The notes under the pieces are model-generated. The model was not told the DNA's origin. It searched no databases and saw nothing but the letters and a program-made list of their open reading frames with translations. 64,000 nt of DNA, from contig NZ_RWKH01000020.1 in the NCBI RefSeq assembly GCF_003984625.1, positions 55,052 to 119,051 of the forward strand, given 5' to 3'. This stretch comes from Variovorax sp. DXTD-1 (GTDB lineage Bacteria; Pseudomonadota; Gammaproteobacteria; Burkholderiales; Burkholderiaceae_C). The translations under genes and the position numbers were made by a program. Shown here one piece after another: positions 8,044-17,925 of this stretch. Within the stretch, counting starts at the first letter, position 1, and each line of letters starts with the position of its first letter.

Positions 8044-8856
8044 CTACTTCGGCGCGCCGCCGAAATGCGCCGCGTAGATCTTGTCGTAGCTGCCGTCGGC
8101 CTTGATGTCGTCGAGGCCCTTGTTGATCTTGGCCAGGAGCTCCGCATTGCCTTTCTTGACTGCAATGCCGTATTGCTCGACCGGAAAGGCCGCATCGCTC
8201 ACCGTCTTGAATCCGCCGCCTGGGTTGTTGGCAAGGTAGTGCTCCACCACGCCGTTGTCGGCCACCACGGCTTGTACGCCGCCGGCTTCGAGTTCCTTGA
8301 GCGCGAGCGGCGTGGACTCGAAGCGCTTGATGTTGCCGCTCGACTTGCCCTGCAGCTTGCCCACCACTTCGTCGCCCGTGGTGCCGTTCTGCACGCCGAC
8401 CTTCATGGCCTTGATGTCGTCGAACCTGGCCACCTGTGCATCGCGCCTGACCGCGATGAGTTGCTTGGCTTCGAAGTAGGGCTTCGAAAAGTCCATCGTC
8501 TGGCGGCGCTCGCCGGTGATGGTGATGGCAGACACCAGCAGGTCGCGGTCGCCCTGGTCGAGCGCGTTGAAGATGCCTTCCCACGGCGTGTTGACGAACT
8601 TCACTTCGAAGCCGGCCTTGCCCGCGATCGCCTTGACCACCTCGATGTCGAAACCGACGATCTCGCCCTTTTCGTTCTGCGACTCGAAGGGGGTGTAGGC
8701 GGCATCGGTGCCGACGACCAGCACCCGGGCCGCGGGCGGAGGCGCGGCCGTACCCGCGGTGGTGGGCTCCTGCTTGCCACAGGCGGCCAGCGCAAGAGCG
8801 GCAAGTCCAGCCGCAAGCCCGGCGGCGATCCACGTGATGCGGCGGTTGGCAAGCAT
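8044..8856 (-). CDS. Orphan amino-acid-type solute-binding lipoprotein
   Basis: This is a 270-residue family-3 solute-binding protein with a lipoprotein signal: MLANRRITW, a hydrophobic core and lipobox LALAAC at about residue 26. The mature domain begins LVVGTDAAYTPFES and includes GFDIEVVKAIAGKAGFEVKF and MDFSKPYFEAKQLIAV, all typical of polar amino acid binding proteins. No permease or ATPase gene is adjacent. Instead it lies between the ATP-grasp/alpha-E gene (29-bp gap) and the transglutaminase gene (26-bp gap). It may deliver or sense an amino acid used by this system, or share a distant transporter. Both are inference. Confidence 0.88.
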   Translation of the reverse strand: MLANRRITWIAAGLAAGLAALALAACGKQEPTTAGTAAPPPAARVLVVGTDAAYTPFESQNEKGEIVGFDIEVVKAIAGKAGFEVKFVNTPWEGIFNALDQGDRDLLVSAITITGERRQTMDFSKPYFEAKQLIAVRRDAQVARFDDIKAMKVGVQNGTTGDEVVGKLQGKSSGNIKRFESTPLALKELEAGGVQAVVADNGVVEHYLANNPGGGFKTVSDAAFPVEQYGIAVKKGNAELLAKINKGLDDIKADGSYDKIYAAHFGGAPK

Positions 8857-8885
8857 GCTGCGGCCTTCTTCAAAAAAGGGCGTGT

Positions 8886-11639
8886 TCAGGCGCCGACCGA
8901 ACGCAGCGATTCCGACGTGAGCGTGAAATAGCGCGTGCCGATGGCGTCGGACACATGGTAGGCCGCGGTCTCGCAGCTGGCGAGAAGCTGGACCAGTGCG
9001 GGGTAGTCGGCATCGGTGCCGGCCGCGCACAGGTGCTCCAGCGTCCAGGTTGCGGGGTCGGGCAGTTCGTAGGACAGCGCAGTGAGCTTGCCGGGCGCGC
9101 TGCCCGCAAGGCGCGCAATGCGCCCGCGCAGCGTTTGCGTGACCCACGCCAACGAGCGCGGGTTCTCGGCGTCGAGCACCAGCAGGTCGACCAGCGTGGC
9201 CACATCGCGCCGCTGCTGGTAGCGGGCGTGGAAGGTGATGGTGCTGTCGAACAGCGCCACCATGGCTTCGAAGCCACTCACCTCGTGCACGGCGCCGTTC
9301 TCGAAGCCGGCTTCCAGTGCGTTCGACAAAAAGCCCAGCCGCTCGATGTGGCGGCCGATCGACAGCAGGCGCCAGGCGTCGTCGCGCGTCATGCGGTCGG
9401 TCTGCGCGCCGGTCATGGCGGCCAATGCGGTGCTTGCGGATTCGAGCGCGCGCAGCGCTGCGCCGGTGGCAAAGCTGCCTTCGCCCGCCTGCTCGGCGGC
9501 ACGCCGCAGAAACTCGGCTTCGGTGCGCACGATCTGGTTCCAGTTGTCCTGCGAGAGCCGTTCGCGCACGGCGGCGGCGGCCTGCCGGATGCAGCGCAGG
9601 CTGAAGCCCACGCTGCCGCCGCGCTCCACGTCACCGAGCTCTGCAACCAGCGCGCGTTCGAACACCCGGCGCGATTGCGGCGCACTGGGCACCCCCGCCG
9701 GCACCAGTGCATTGCGCAGGGCCATGCGATGCAGCCATTCGAGCAGCGGGCGCGAAGACTGGTCTTCGCTGCCCAGGAGGTTGAGCGTGAGGCGCGCGAG
9801 CCGCACCGCGTTTTCCGCCCGCTCGGTGTAGCGGCCGAGCCAGAACATGTTCTCGGCCGCACGGCTGGTGACCGGCGCGCGGTGCCGCGCAAGCGAAGCC
9901 GGCGTGGCATGCGGCTGCAGCAGCGTGGTGCGATCGACTTCGCCGTGCGTTTGCACCCACACGTCGGCACTGCTGCCGCCGCGCTGCATGGAGGCGATCT
10001 GCGCATCGCGGCCCGCAAGCCGTGCCAGCCCGCCGGGCAGCACCCGCCATGACTGCGCGCCGTCGCTCACAGCGAAAACGCGCAGCAGCATCGCGCGCGG
10101 CGCAATGTGGCCCGGCCCCAGGTCGTTGGCCCAGGTGGGCATCTGCGAGAGCGGCAGGTAGCTCTGGATGGTGTGGGCCTCGCCGTCGCGCACGATGCGG
10201 CCGGCCCATTCGTCGAGTTGGCGCCGGCTCAGCTCGCTGCCGAGCACCGCGTCGAAGCTGGTCTGCCCGTCGAACCCGGGGTAGGTCGGCTTGATGGCGC
10301 ATTCGCCCAGCTGCGGCAGCACGGCCTCGAGCGCGGCACGCTCGCCGCACCACCAGGTCGGCAGCGCTGGCAGCTTGAGCTTTTCGCCGATGAGGCGGCG
10401 CGCGAGTCCCGGCAAGAAGCCCAGGAGCGCGGGCGATTCGAGAAATGCCGAACCCGGCATGTTGGCCACCAGCACGTTGCCGGCCCGAATGGCCTGCAGC
10501 AGGCCGGGCACGCCCAGCGTGGAATCCGGCCGCAGTTCGAGCGGATCGAGGAACTGGTCGTCCAGCCGCTTGATGAGCCCGTGCACCGGGCGTAGGCCCT
10601 GCAGTGTCTTGAGATAGAGCCGCTGGTCGCGCACCGTGAGGTCGCTGCCCTCGACCAGCGTCACGCCGAGATAGCGCGCAAGGTACGCGTGCTCGAAGTA
10701 GGTCTCGTTGTAGGGGCCCGGCGTGAGCAGCGCGATGTGGGGCGGCACGCCGGCCGGGCACATGCGTTGCAGGCCGTCCATCATGGCGCTGTAGGTGGCG
10801 GCCAGGCGCTGCACATGCAGGGCCTCGAAGGCCTGCGGAAACTGGCGCGTGATGGCGAGGCGGTTCTCGAGCAGGTAGCCCAGGCCCGAGGGCGCCTGCG
10901 TGCGCTGCGACACCACCCACCAGTTGCCGTCGGGCCCGCGGGCGAGGTCGAAGGCCGCAATGTGCAGCCATGTGTCGCCCGGCGGCTTCACGCCGTGCAG
11001 CGCGCGCAGGTAGCCGGGGTGCCCGCGCACCAGTGCTGGCGGCAGGAGGCCTTCGCTCAGCAATTGTTGCGGGCCGTAGACGTCGGCCATGACGCGGTCG
11101 AGCACGCGCACGCGCTGCAGCACGCCGGTTTCGATCTGGTTCCAGCTTTCGGGCGAGACGATCAGCGGGAACAGGTCGAGCGACCACGGGCGCTGCGGGC
11201 CGTTGGCGTCGGCGTACACGTTGTAGGTCACGCCGTTGTCGCGGATCTGCCGTTCCAGGTTGACCGCTCGCCGGGGCAGGTCGCCGAACCCGCCTGGGCC
11301 GAGCTGCTCGAAGAAAGCGTTCCAGGCCGGCGTGAGGGGCGGCTTCTCGTGGGAGGGCTGCGGTTGCTGGAGAACCTGGGTCTGTGTCTGCGTCTGGAAC
11401 TGGGCCTGCAACGGATTCGGTGCAAACGCGGGCCGCTCGGCCGCCGCATCGTAGAGCGCGGGCGGCGTGGCCACTGACGGGGCTACGCCGACGACCTGGC
11501 GCGGCGGCGCGGCGGGCGTGGCCTGGCCGCGCAGTTCGTCGAAGTGGCCGGGCAGGGCGGCCGGGGCGAGCGCAGACGCCAGGGCGGCCGGAAATTCCAG
11601 CGCCTGGGCGTCGAACAGGGATTCGTTCAAAGGGTCCAC
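8886..11639 (-). CDS. Fused circularly permuted type-2 ATP-grasp and alpha-E domain protein
   Basis: This 917-residue protein starts with GTG. A Gln-rich segment (residues ~75-100, with QTQTQTQ) precedes the circularly permuted ATP-grasp region (roughly 100-540). Markers are QAPSGLGYLLENR, TPGPYNETYFEHAYLAR, KRLDDQFLDP and RAGNVLVANMPGS. The alpha-E helical domain begins near ENMFWLGRYTERAENAVRLAR and runs to the end. In the unfused homologue at 17926 the metal-site-like segment reads VLEDNLRVPSG; here it is VVSQRTQAPSG. The ATP-grasp part may therefore use other residues or be impaired. The family is predicted to ligate amino acids or peptides (amidoligase). The product is unknown. Confidence 0.92.
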   Translation of the reverse strand: MDPLNESLFDAQALEFPAALASALAPAALPGHFDELRGQATPAAPPRQVVGVAPSVATPPALYDAAAERPAFAPNPLQAQFQTQTQTQVLQQPQPSHEKPPLTPAWNAFFEQLGPGGFGDLPRRAVNLERQIRDNGVTYNVYADANGPQRPWSLDLFPLIVSPESWNQIETGVLQRVRVLDRVMADVYGPQQLLSEGLLPPALVRGHPGYLRALHGVKPPGDTWLHIAAFDLARGPDGNWWVVSQRTQAPSGLGYLLENRLAITRQFPQAFEALHVQRLAATYSAMMDGLQRMCPAGVPPHIALLTPGPYNETYFEHAYLARYLGVTLVEGSDLTVRDQRLYLKTLQGLRPVHGLIKRLDDQFLDPLELRPDSTLGVPGLLQAIRAGNVLVANMPGSAFLESPALLGFLPGLARRLIGEKLKLPALPTWWCGERAALEAVLPQLGECAIKPTYPGFDGQTSFDAVLGSELSRRQLDEWAGRIVRDGEAHTIQSYLPLSQMPTWANDLGPGHIAPRAMLLRVFAVSDGAQSWRVLPGGLARLAGRDAQIASMQRGGSSADVWVQTHGEVDRTTLLQPHATPASLARHRAPVTSRAAENMFWLGRYTERAENAVRLARLTLNLLGSEDQSSRPLLEWLHRMALRNALVPAGVPSAPQSRRVFERALVAELGDVERGGSVGFSLRCIRQAAAAVRERLSQDNWNQIVRTEAEFLRRAAEQAGEGSFATGAALRALESASTALAAMTGAQTDRMTRDDAWRLLSIGRHIERLGFLSNALEAGFENGAVHEVSGFEAMVALFDSTITFHARYQQRRDVATLVDLLVLDAENPRSLAWVTQTLRGRIARLAGSAPGKLTALSYELPDPATWTLEHLCAAGTDADYPALVQLLASCETAAYHVSDAIGTRYFTLTSESLRSVGA

Positions 11640-11722
11640 AGGGGTTGGATTGTCACATTGCCGTCACCGGGCGAGGTGGCGGGCAATGTGCTAAATGTCC
11701 CCTTGGGTGGCTTTACGGCCCT

Positions 11723-14700
11723 TCACCGCCGCAAATCGAGGGTGAACGGGAATTCGCGGCTGCCCGCGAGCTCGATGGTGGCCGGCGGCGTGCGCATCAG
11801 GCCGGGCGTGTGGCCCATGCGCGCAAAACGCGACATGCGCCGGCTTTCCGCTTCATAGGCGTTCACAGGCAGGGTGTCGTAGTTGCGCCCGCCCGGGTGG
11901 GCCACGTAGTACTGGCAGCCGCCCAGCGAGCGCTTCATCCAGGTGTCGACGATGTCGAAGGTGAGCGGCGCGTGGGCGCCAATGCTTGGATGCAGCGCCG
12001 AAGGCGGGTTCCAGGCCTTGTAGCGCACGCCCGCCACAAACTCGCCCACGGTGCCGGTGGGTTGCAGCGGCAGCACCTTGCCGTTGACGGTGATCACGTG
12101 GCGGCTTTCGTTCAGGCCGGTCACGCGCACCTCGATGCGTTCGAGCGACGAGTCGACATAGCGCACCGTGCCGCCGGCGGAGCCCTCTTCGCCCATCACA
12201 TGCCAGGGCTCGAGCGCGTTGCGCAGTGAGAGCTCCACGCCCATGGCCTGTACCTGGCCCACCAGCGGAAAGCGGAACTCGAAATGCGGCGCGAACCAGT
12301 CGATGTCGAACGCGAAACCGGCTTGGCGCATTTCGCCGATCACGTCGTCGAAGTCCATCTTGACGAAGGTCGGCAGCAGGAAGCGGTCGTGCAGCTCGGT
12401 GCCCCAGCGGGTGACGGGCGCCTTGTAGGGCTCGTCCCAGAAGCGCGCCACCAGGGCGCGAATCAGCAATTGCTGCGCAATGCTCATGCGCGCATGCGGG
12501 GGCATTTCGAAGGCGCGCAGTTCGAGCAGGCCGAGACGGCCGGTGCTGGAGTCGGGCGAATAGAGCTTGTCGATGCAGAACTCGCTCCTGTGCGTATTGC
12601 CCGAAACGTCGATCAGGATGTTGCGCAGCGTGCGGTCCACCAGCCACGCCGGCATGTTCTGGCCATGGATCTCGCGGTTTCTCGCGATTTCCTTCAGGGC
12701 GATTTCAAGCTCGTAGACCTGGTCGTTGCGCGCTTCGTCGACGCGCGGCGCCTGGCTGGTAGGGCCGATGAACATGCCCGAGAACAGGTAGCTCAGCGAC
12801 GGATGGTTGTGCCAGTAGAGCAGCAGGCTGGCCAGCAGCTCGGGCCGGCGCAGGAAGGGGCTGTCGGCCGGCGTGGCGCCGCCCATCACGAAATGGTTGC
12901 CGCCGCCGGTGCCGGTGTGGCGGCCGTCGGTCATGAACTTCTCGGCCGAGAGGCGGGTTTCGAACGCGGCGTTGTAGAGAAACTCGGTGTGGTCGACCAG
13001 TTCCTTCCAGTTGTGGGCCGGGTGGATGTTGACTTCGATCACGCCTGGGTCGGGGGTGACGGCCAGCATTTTCAGGCGCGGGTCGCGCGGCGGCGGGTAG
13101 CCTTCCATCACGATGCGCATGCCGAGCTGCTCGGCCGTGGCTTCGACGGCGGCGACCAGGTCGAGATAGTCTTCCAGGCGCGCGAGCGGCGGCATGAAGA
13201 CATAGAGCACGCCCGAGGCGCTGCCCTTTTTCTCGGCCGCCGGGCCGTTGGCGCGGCGCGGGTCGCGCACTTCGACGCACAGTGCGGTGCGCGTGACCCA
13301 GTGGGCCGATTCGCCGCGCAAGGGCTGGCGGGTGGCCGGGTTCGCGGAGCGGTCTGCGGTTTGGGCCGCCGCATCGCCCTTCGCTGCATCGCCGCTCGTG
13401 GTTGCACCGCCGCCGGGCGACTGCATGCGCAAGGCGGCTGGCACCGCGGGCGGGGCACCGAAGTCGTAGGGCACGGCGCCAAGGTCGGCTCCGGTCGCGC
13501 CGCCGGCGGGCATGGCGTAGCGCGCGCGGTAGTCGGCCGAAGTGGGCAACGCGGCGCGCGGCGCGGTCGGGTCGCGCTCGACCAAGTAAGGGTAGTCGCC
13601 CTTGCTGGCCCAGGGCTGCGAATCGAGCGGCAGCCGATAGCCCATGGGCGAATCGCCCGGGATCAGGTAGAGCCGGTCGTCGCGCAGGAACCAGGGGCCG
13701 GTTTTCCAGCCCGGGCCTGCGAGTGCGGGCGCATCGGCATCGGCGTTGCCGGGTTCGAGCGGCAGCATGTAGCCGATGACCGCGTCGAGCTTTTGCGTGA
13801 ACACGCGGCGCAGGCGAACCCGCTCGAGCTCGTCGTCGAGCTTCGACTCGAAGGGGTCGACGTTCACCGGCAGGCGGCGCTCGCGCCACAGGTAGTAGTA
13901 GACGTCTTCGTAGCCGGGCTGGACGTAGCGCTCGGTAATGCCGAGCTTGTGCGCCAGCACGGTAGTGAAGCGGCGCGCGTCTTCGCTCGTGTAGTGCGTG
14001 GGCACGCGCTCGTCGGCAAAGAGTTCGGGATTGTGCCAGAGCGTCTGGCCGTCGGCACGCCAGAAGATCGACAGCGCCCAGCGCGGCAGTTGCTCGCCGG
14101 GGTACCACTTGCCCTGGCCGAAGTGGAGAAAGCCGCCCTGGCCGTATTCGGCGCGCAGCCTGTGGACGAGCTCGGTGGCGTAGCCGCGCTTCGTCGGGCC
14201 GAGCGCATCGGTGTTCCATTCGGGCGCGTCGCGGTCGCTGGTGGCCACGTAGGTCGGTTCGCCGCCCATGGTGAGCCGCACGTCGCCGGCCTTCAGGCGC
14301 GCATCGACCGCGTCGCCGAGCGCGAGCACCTCGGCCCATTGCTCTTCGGTGTAGGGCTTGGTAACGCGCGGCGATTCGTAGATGCGCGTGACCTTCATCT
14401 CGTGGCCGAACTCGACCTCCGATTCGTCGACGCCGCCTTCGATGGGCGCCGCGCTCGAAGGCGTGGGCGTGCAGGCGAGCGGAATGTGGCCTTCGCCGGC
14501 CATGAGGCCCGAGGTGGCGTCCAGGCCGACCCAGCCCGCGCCCGGCAGGAACACTTCGCACCAGGCGTGCAGGTCGGTGAAGTCGACCGTGGTACCGCTC
14601 GGGCCGTCGAGCGCCTTCACGTCAGGGGTCAGCTGGATCAGGTAGCCCGAAACAAAACGCGCCGCCAAGCCGCAATGGCGCAGCAGCTGCACCAAGAGCC

Positions 14701-15253
14701 AGCCCGAGTCGCGGCACGAGCCGCTGCCGTTGGTGAGCGTTTCTTCCGGCGTCTGCACACCGGGCTCCATGCGGATCAGGTAGTTGACGTCTTTCTGTAC
14801 CTGCTGGTTCAGGCCGACCAGGAAGTCGATGGTGCGCTGTTCCTTGCGATCGATCTTGTCGAGGTAGGCCGAGAGCAGCGGCGTGGCTTCTTCGGTGACC
14901 AGGTAGGGCGCGAGTTCCTCGGCCTGCGAAGCGGTGTACTTGAATGGAAAGTTCTCGGCCTGCGGCTCGAGGAAGAAGTCGAAGGGGTTGTAGACCGCCA
15001 TCTCGACCACCAGGTCGACCGTGACCTTGAACTCGCGCGTCTTCTCGGGAAACACGAGCCGCGCCTGGTAGTTGGCGAACGGGTCCTGCATCCAGTTGAC
15101 GAAGTGCTCGGCCGGCTCGACCTTGAGCGAATACGAGATGACGTTGCTTCGGCAATGCGGCGCGGGACGCAAGCGCACGACCTGCGGTCCCAACTGCACC
15201 AGGCGGTCGTATTTGTAGTGGGTGACGTGGTGGAGTGCGGCGTGAATGGACAT
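11723..15253 (-). CDS. Large transglutaminase-DUF2126 protein
   Basis: This is a 1176-residue protein. Residues 1-290 form a transglutaminase-like module (MSIHAALHHVTHYKYDR) with a triad Cys180 (GSGSCRDSGW), His229 (DLHAWCEVF) and Asp245 (WVGLDATSG). The remaining ~850 residues are the DUF2126 region, with motifs such as RLTMGGEPTYV, FGQGKWYPGEQLPRW and TGTGGGNHFVMGG, which suggest a second catalytic fold of unknown chemistry. The start at 15253 is chosen because the preceding 26 residues of open frame are unconserved in character. It heads the minus-strand operon with the ATP-grasp/alpha-E gene (83-bp gap) and faces comEC divergently. Confidence 0.93.
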   Translation of the reverse strand: MSIHAALHHVTHYKYDRLVQLGPQVVRLRPAPHCRSNVISYSLKVEPAEHFVNWMQDPFANYQARLVFPEKTREFKVTVDLVVEMAVYNPFDFFLEPQAENFPFKYTASQAEELAPYLVTEEATPLLSAYLDKIDRKEQRTIDFLVGLNQQVQKDVNYLIRMEPGVQTPEETLTNGSGSCRDSGWLLVQLLRHCGLAARFVSGYLIQLTPDVKALDGPSGTTVDFTDLHAWCEVFLPGAGWVGLDATSGLMAGEGHIPLACTPTPSSAAPIEGGVDESEVEFGHEMKVTRIYESPRVTKPYTEEQWAEVLALGDAVDARLKAGDVRLTMGGEPTYVATSDRDAPEWNTDALGPTKRGYATELVHRLRAEYGQGGFLHFGQGKWYPGEQLPRWALSIFWRADGQTLWHNPELFADERVPTHYTSEDARRFTTVLAHKLGITERYVQPGYEDVYYYLWRERRLPVNVDPFESKLDDELERVRLRRVFTQKLDAVIGYMLPLEPGNADADAPALAGPGWKTGPWFLRDDRLYLIPGDSPMGYRLPLDSQPWASKGDYPYLVERDPTAPRAALPTSADYRARYAMPAGGATGADLGAVPYDFGAPPAVPAALRMQSPGGGATTSGDAAKGDAAAQTADRSANPATRQPLRGESAHWVTRTALCVEVRDPRRANGPAAEKKGSASGVLYVFMPPLARLEDYLDLVAAVEATAEQLGMRIVMEGYPPPRDPRLKMLAVTPDPGVIEVNIHPAHNWKELVDHTEFLYNAAFETRLSAEKFMTDGRHTGTGGGNHFVMGGATPADSPFLRRPELLASLLLYWHNHPSLSYLFSGMFIGPTSQAPRVDEARNDQVYELEIALKEIARNREIHGQNMPAWLVDRTLRNILIDVSGNTHRSEFCIDKLYSPDSSTGRLGLLELRAFEMPPHARMSIAQQLLIRALVARFWDEPYKAPVTRWGTELHDRFLLPTFVKMDFDDVIGEMRQAGFAFDIDWFAPHFEFRFPLVGQVQAMGVELSLRNALEPWHVMGEEGSAGGTVRYVDSSLERIEVRVTGLNESRHVITVNGKVLPLQPTGTVGEFVAGVRYKAWNPPSALHPSIGAHAPLTFDIVDTWMKRSLGGCQYYVAHPGGRNYDTLPVNAYEAESRRMSRFARMGHTPGLMRTPPATIELAGSREFPFTLDLRR

Positions 15254-15365
15254 GCGTTTGTGTGCAGTACTGCGAGATTGCATCGAAAAGATGTCTCTTG
15301 TGAGACGCATACTAGCCCAGATACCAAGCAATTAACGCGCCATTGAGCGTGGGTCCGGGGAGGGC

Positions 15366-17834
15366 TTGCATCGTGTGTTCTGGAGTTTGCGGTTGACGCG
15401 CGCAAAGGCGTCGGGCGGCGTCGTGGCCGGATCGTGGGCCTTTGCTGCGCTGGGCGGAACCTTGGTCGGCGCGGCATTGCAACTGCATCAGGCGCGGCTT
15501 TGGAGCGCGGCGTTCTATGCGGCCTTGTTCATCGCGGGACTTGCGGGGCTGGCCGTGCTCTCCAGGCGGCGGTGGTCTTATTTGCCGATGTTCGTTGCCC
15601 TGGCTTGCGGCGCATCCGCTGGGGGCGGACTTGCCGGATGGCGGGCGGTTGCCTATGCGGATGGCGCATTGGACCCGGCCCTCGAAGGGCGCGATCTCCA
15701 GGTGACCGGCGTGGTGGCGCAAATGCCCCAGCGCAACGAAGGCGGCACGCGTTTCCGTCTCGATGTCGAGTCGGCACGCTGGGCCGATGAGCGCATTGAA
15801 ACTTCGGTTCGTGTGCCAGCGCGCATTGCGCTCGGCTGGTATCGCGACGACACCAGCCTGTGGGGGCGCGCGCCAGAAGGGCGTGCCGGCGGAGCGGCCG
15901 ACGCGGCCTCGCTGCATGCGGGTGAACGCTGGCGCCTCACGGTGCGGCTGAAGGCGCCGCACGGCAACCTCAATCCGCATGGTTTCGACAACGAGCTGTG
16001 GATGTGGGAGCAGGGCGTGCGCGCCAGCGGCTATGTGCGAACGGGCGCCCGCGATGCCGCGCCGATCCGTCTTCAATCCACATGGTTGCACCCGCTCGAA
16101 CGTGCGCGCGAAGCAGTGCGCGATGCGGTGTTCGAACGCGTGGCCGACGCGCGGCAGGCCGGCGTGATTGCCGCCCTTGTCACTGGCGACCAGGGCGCCA
16201 TCGACCGCGGGGACTGGGATATTTTTCGCGCCACCGGGGTTGCGCACCTGATGTCGATCTCGGGCCTGCACATCACGATGTTCGCCTGGCTCGCCGCGCA
16301 CGCGGTCGGGGCGGCGTGGCGGCGCAGCGTGCGGCTCACGCTGCGCTTTCCCGCGCCGCAGGCCGCACTCGTCGGCGGCGTGCTGTTGGCCGGGCTCTAT
16401 GCGCTCTTCAGCGGCTGGGGCGTTCCTTCGCAGCGCACGGTCTGGATGCTGGCCACAGCGGCGCTGCTGCGGCTTACCGGGCGGCGCTGGCCATGGCCGC
16501 ATGTGTGGCTGCTGATCGCGGCGGTGGTGGTGGCTATCGACCCTTGGGCGCTGATGCAGGCGGGCTTTTGGCTCAGCTTCGTCGCGGTCGGCGTGCTGTT
16601 CACGACCGGCTTCATGAGGCCTGCCGGCGAGACGACCGGGCCATTGCTCCGGCTGCTGGCGTTTTTTCGCGAGCAATGGGTGATCACGTTGGCCCTTACC
16701 CCGCTGAGTCTGCTGCTCTTCCAGCAGGTGTCGGTGGTCGGCTTGCTGGCCAACGCCGTCGCTATTCCGTGGGTAACGCTCGTCATCACGCCGCTGGCCA
16801 TGCTGGGGACCGCCGTGCCGCCTCTTTGGGACCTTGCTGCGTGGGCCGTGCAGGCGCTGGCCGTGCTGCTGAAGTGGCTTGCCGCCTTGCCCTATGCCAC
16901 GCTGTCGATGGCTGCTCCCCCAGCGTGGATGGCCGGCTTCGGTGTGGCGGGCGGCGTGCTGCTGGCCATGCGCCTGCCGTGGTCGCTGCGTCTGCTCGGC
17001 CTGCCGCTTCTGCTGCCGGTGCTGCTGTGGCAGGCGCCCCGGCCCTCCGCCGGGCAGTTCGAAGTGCTTGCGGCCGACATCGGGCAGGGGAACGCGGTTC
17101 TCGTGCGCACGGCAACGCACAGCCTGCTGTACGACGCGGGTCCGCGCTACAGCCTGGAGAGCGACGCCGGGCATCGCGTGCTGGTGCCCTTGCTGCGTGC
17201 CTTGGGCGAACGGCTGGACATGCTTGTGCTGAGCCACCGCGACAGCGACCACACCGGCGGCGCGGCCGCGGTGCTCGCAATGCAGCCCCAGGCCGAAGTC
17301 CTGAGTTCGATCGAAGCCAACCATCCGCTGCAGGCTGTCCGCCCGAACAGGCGCTGCGAAGCGGGCCAGCGCTGGACCTGGGACGGGGTGGATTTCGAGA
17401 TCCTTCATCCCGCGCCGGCCGACTATCTTTTCTTCACCAAGCCCAACGCCGTTTCTTGCGTGCTGCGCATCGCGAACGGCCGGGCCACGGTGCTGCTGGC
17501 CGGCGACGTCGAACGCCTGCAGGAGGCCGCCCTGGTGGCGCGAACCCTGGAGCTTCGCGCCGACGTGCTGCTCGCGCCGCATCACGGCAGCAAAACCTCG
17601 TCGAGCGCGGCGCTGCTCGAGGCGGTGCGCCCGCGCATTGCGCTGGTTCAGGCCGGCTACCGCAACCGCTTCGGCCACCCGGCCCGCGAGGTGGTCGAGC
17701 GCTATGCCGCCCATGGCGTGCGGCTCGTCGAAAACGTGCCTTGCGGCGCAGCGCTGTGGCGCAGCCGGGCGCCTGAAGAGGTTGGCTGCGAAAGGGAGCG
17801 CAACGCCCGTTATTGGCACCACCGCCTGCCCTGA
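15366..17834 (+). CDS. comEC: ComEC/Rec2 family DNA-uptake channel protein
   Basis: This 822-residue polytopic inner-membrane protein transports single-stranded DNA during transformation. An N-terminal soluble DUF4131-like region with flanking helices is followed by the competence domain (VAHLMSISGLHITMFAWLAAH near residue 295) with many membrane helices. A C-terminal metallo-beta-lactamase-like domain has the metal motif SHRDSDHTGG (about 621-630) and a later PHHGSKTSS. All three domains are complete. The first in-frame start is TTG at 15366; a GTG at 15375 would also work. It diverges from the DUF2126 gene, with 112 bp between them. Competence function depends on genes elsewhere. Confidence 0.9.
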   Translation: MHRVFWSLRLTRAKASGGVVAGSWAFAALGGTLVGAALQLHQARLWSAAFYAALFIAGLAGLAVLSRRRWSYLPMFVALACGASAGGGLAGWRAVAYADGALDPALEGRDLQVTGVVAQMPQRNEGGTRFRLDVESARWADERIETSVRVPARIALGWYRDDTSLWGRAPEGRAGGAADAASLHAGERWRLTVRLKAPHGNLNPHGFDNELWMWEQGVRASGYVRTGARDAAPIRLQSTWLHPLERAREAVRDAVFERVADARQAGVIAALVTGDQGAIDRGDWDIFRATGVAHLMSISGLHITMFAWLAAHAVGAAWRRSVRLTLRFPAPQAALVGGVLLAGLYALFSGWGVPSQRTVWMLATAALLRLTGRRWPWPHVWLLIAAVVVAIDPWALMQAGFWLSFVAVGVLFTTGFMRPAGETTGPLLRLLAFFREQWVITLALTPLSLLLFQQVSVVGLLANAVAIPWVTLVITPLAMLGTAVPPLWDLAAWAVQALAVLLKWLAALPYATLSMAAPPAWMAGFGVAGGVLLAMRLPWSLRLLGLPLLLPVLLWQAPRPSAGQFEVLAADIGQGNAVLVRTATHSLLYDAGPRYSLESDAGHRVLVPLLRALGERLDMLVLSHRDSDHTGGAAAVLAMQPQAEVLSSIEANHPLQAVRPNRRCEAGQRWTWDGVDFEILHPAPADYLFFTKPNAVSCVLRIANGRATVLLAGDVERLQEAALVARTLELRADVLLAPHHGSKTSSSAALLEAVRPRIALVQAGYRNRFGHPAREVVERYAAHGVRLVENVPCGAALWRSRAPEEVGCERERNARYWHHRLP

Positions 17835-17925
17835 AAAGCGGCGCGCGGTGCGGAATCCGCGCCGACATAGGGCTTTCACTGGCCTCGAACTTGCTAAGCT
17901 ATGGCTCAAGGAGATTGGTCGTTCC

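Noticed and set aside
15280..15312. Short inverted repeat GTCTC-TTGT-GAGAC in the DUF2126-comEC spacer as an operator
   Set aside because: Only 5 bp per arm and no known regulator to match; not distinguishable from chance.
12284..15346. A ~1000-codon open frame on the plus strand opposite the DUF2126 gene
   Set aside because: It is the antisense mirror of a GC-rich coding region. The translation is Arg/Gly/Val-rich with no domain, and the minus-strand protein has clear transglutaminase motifs.
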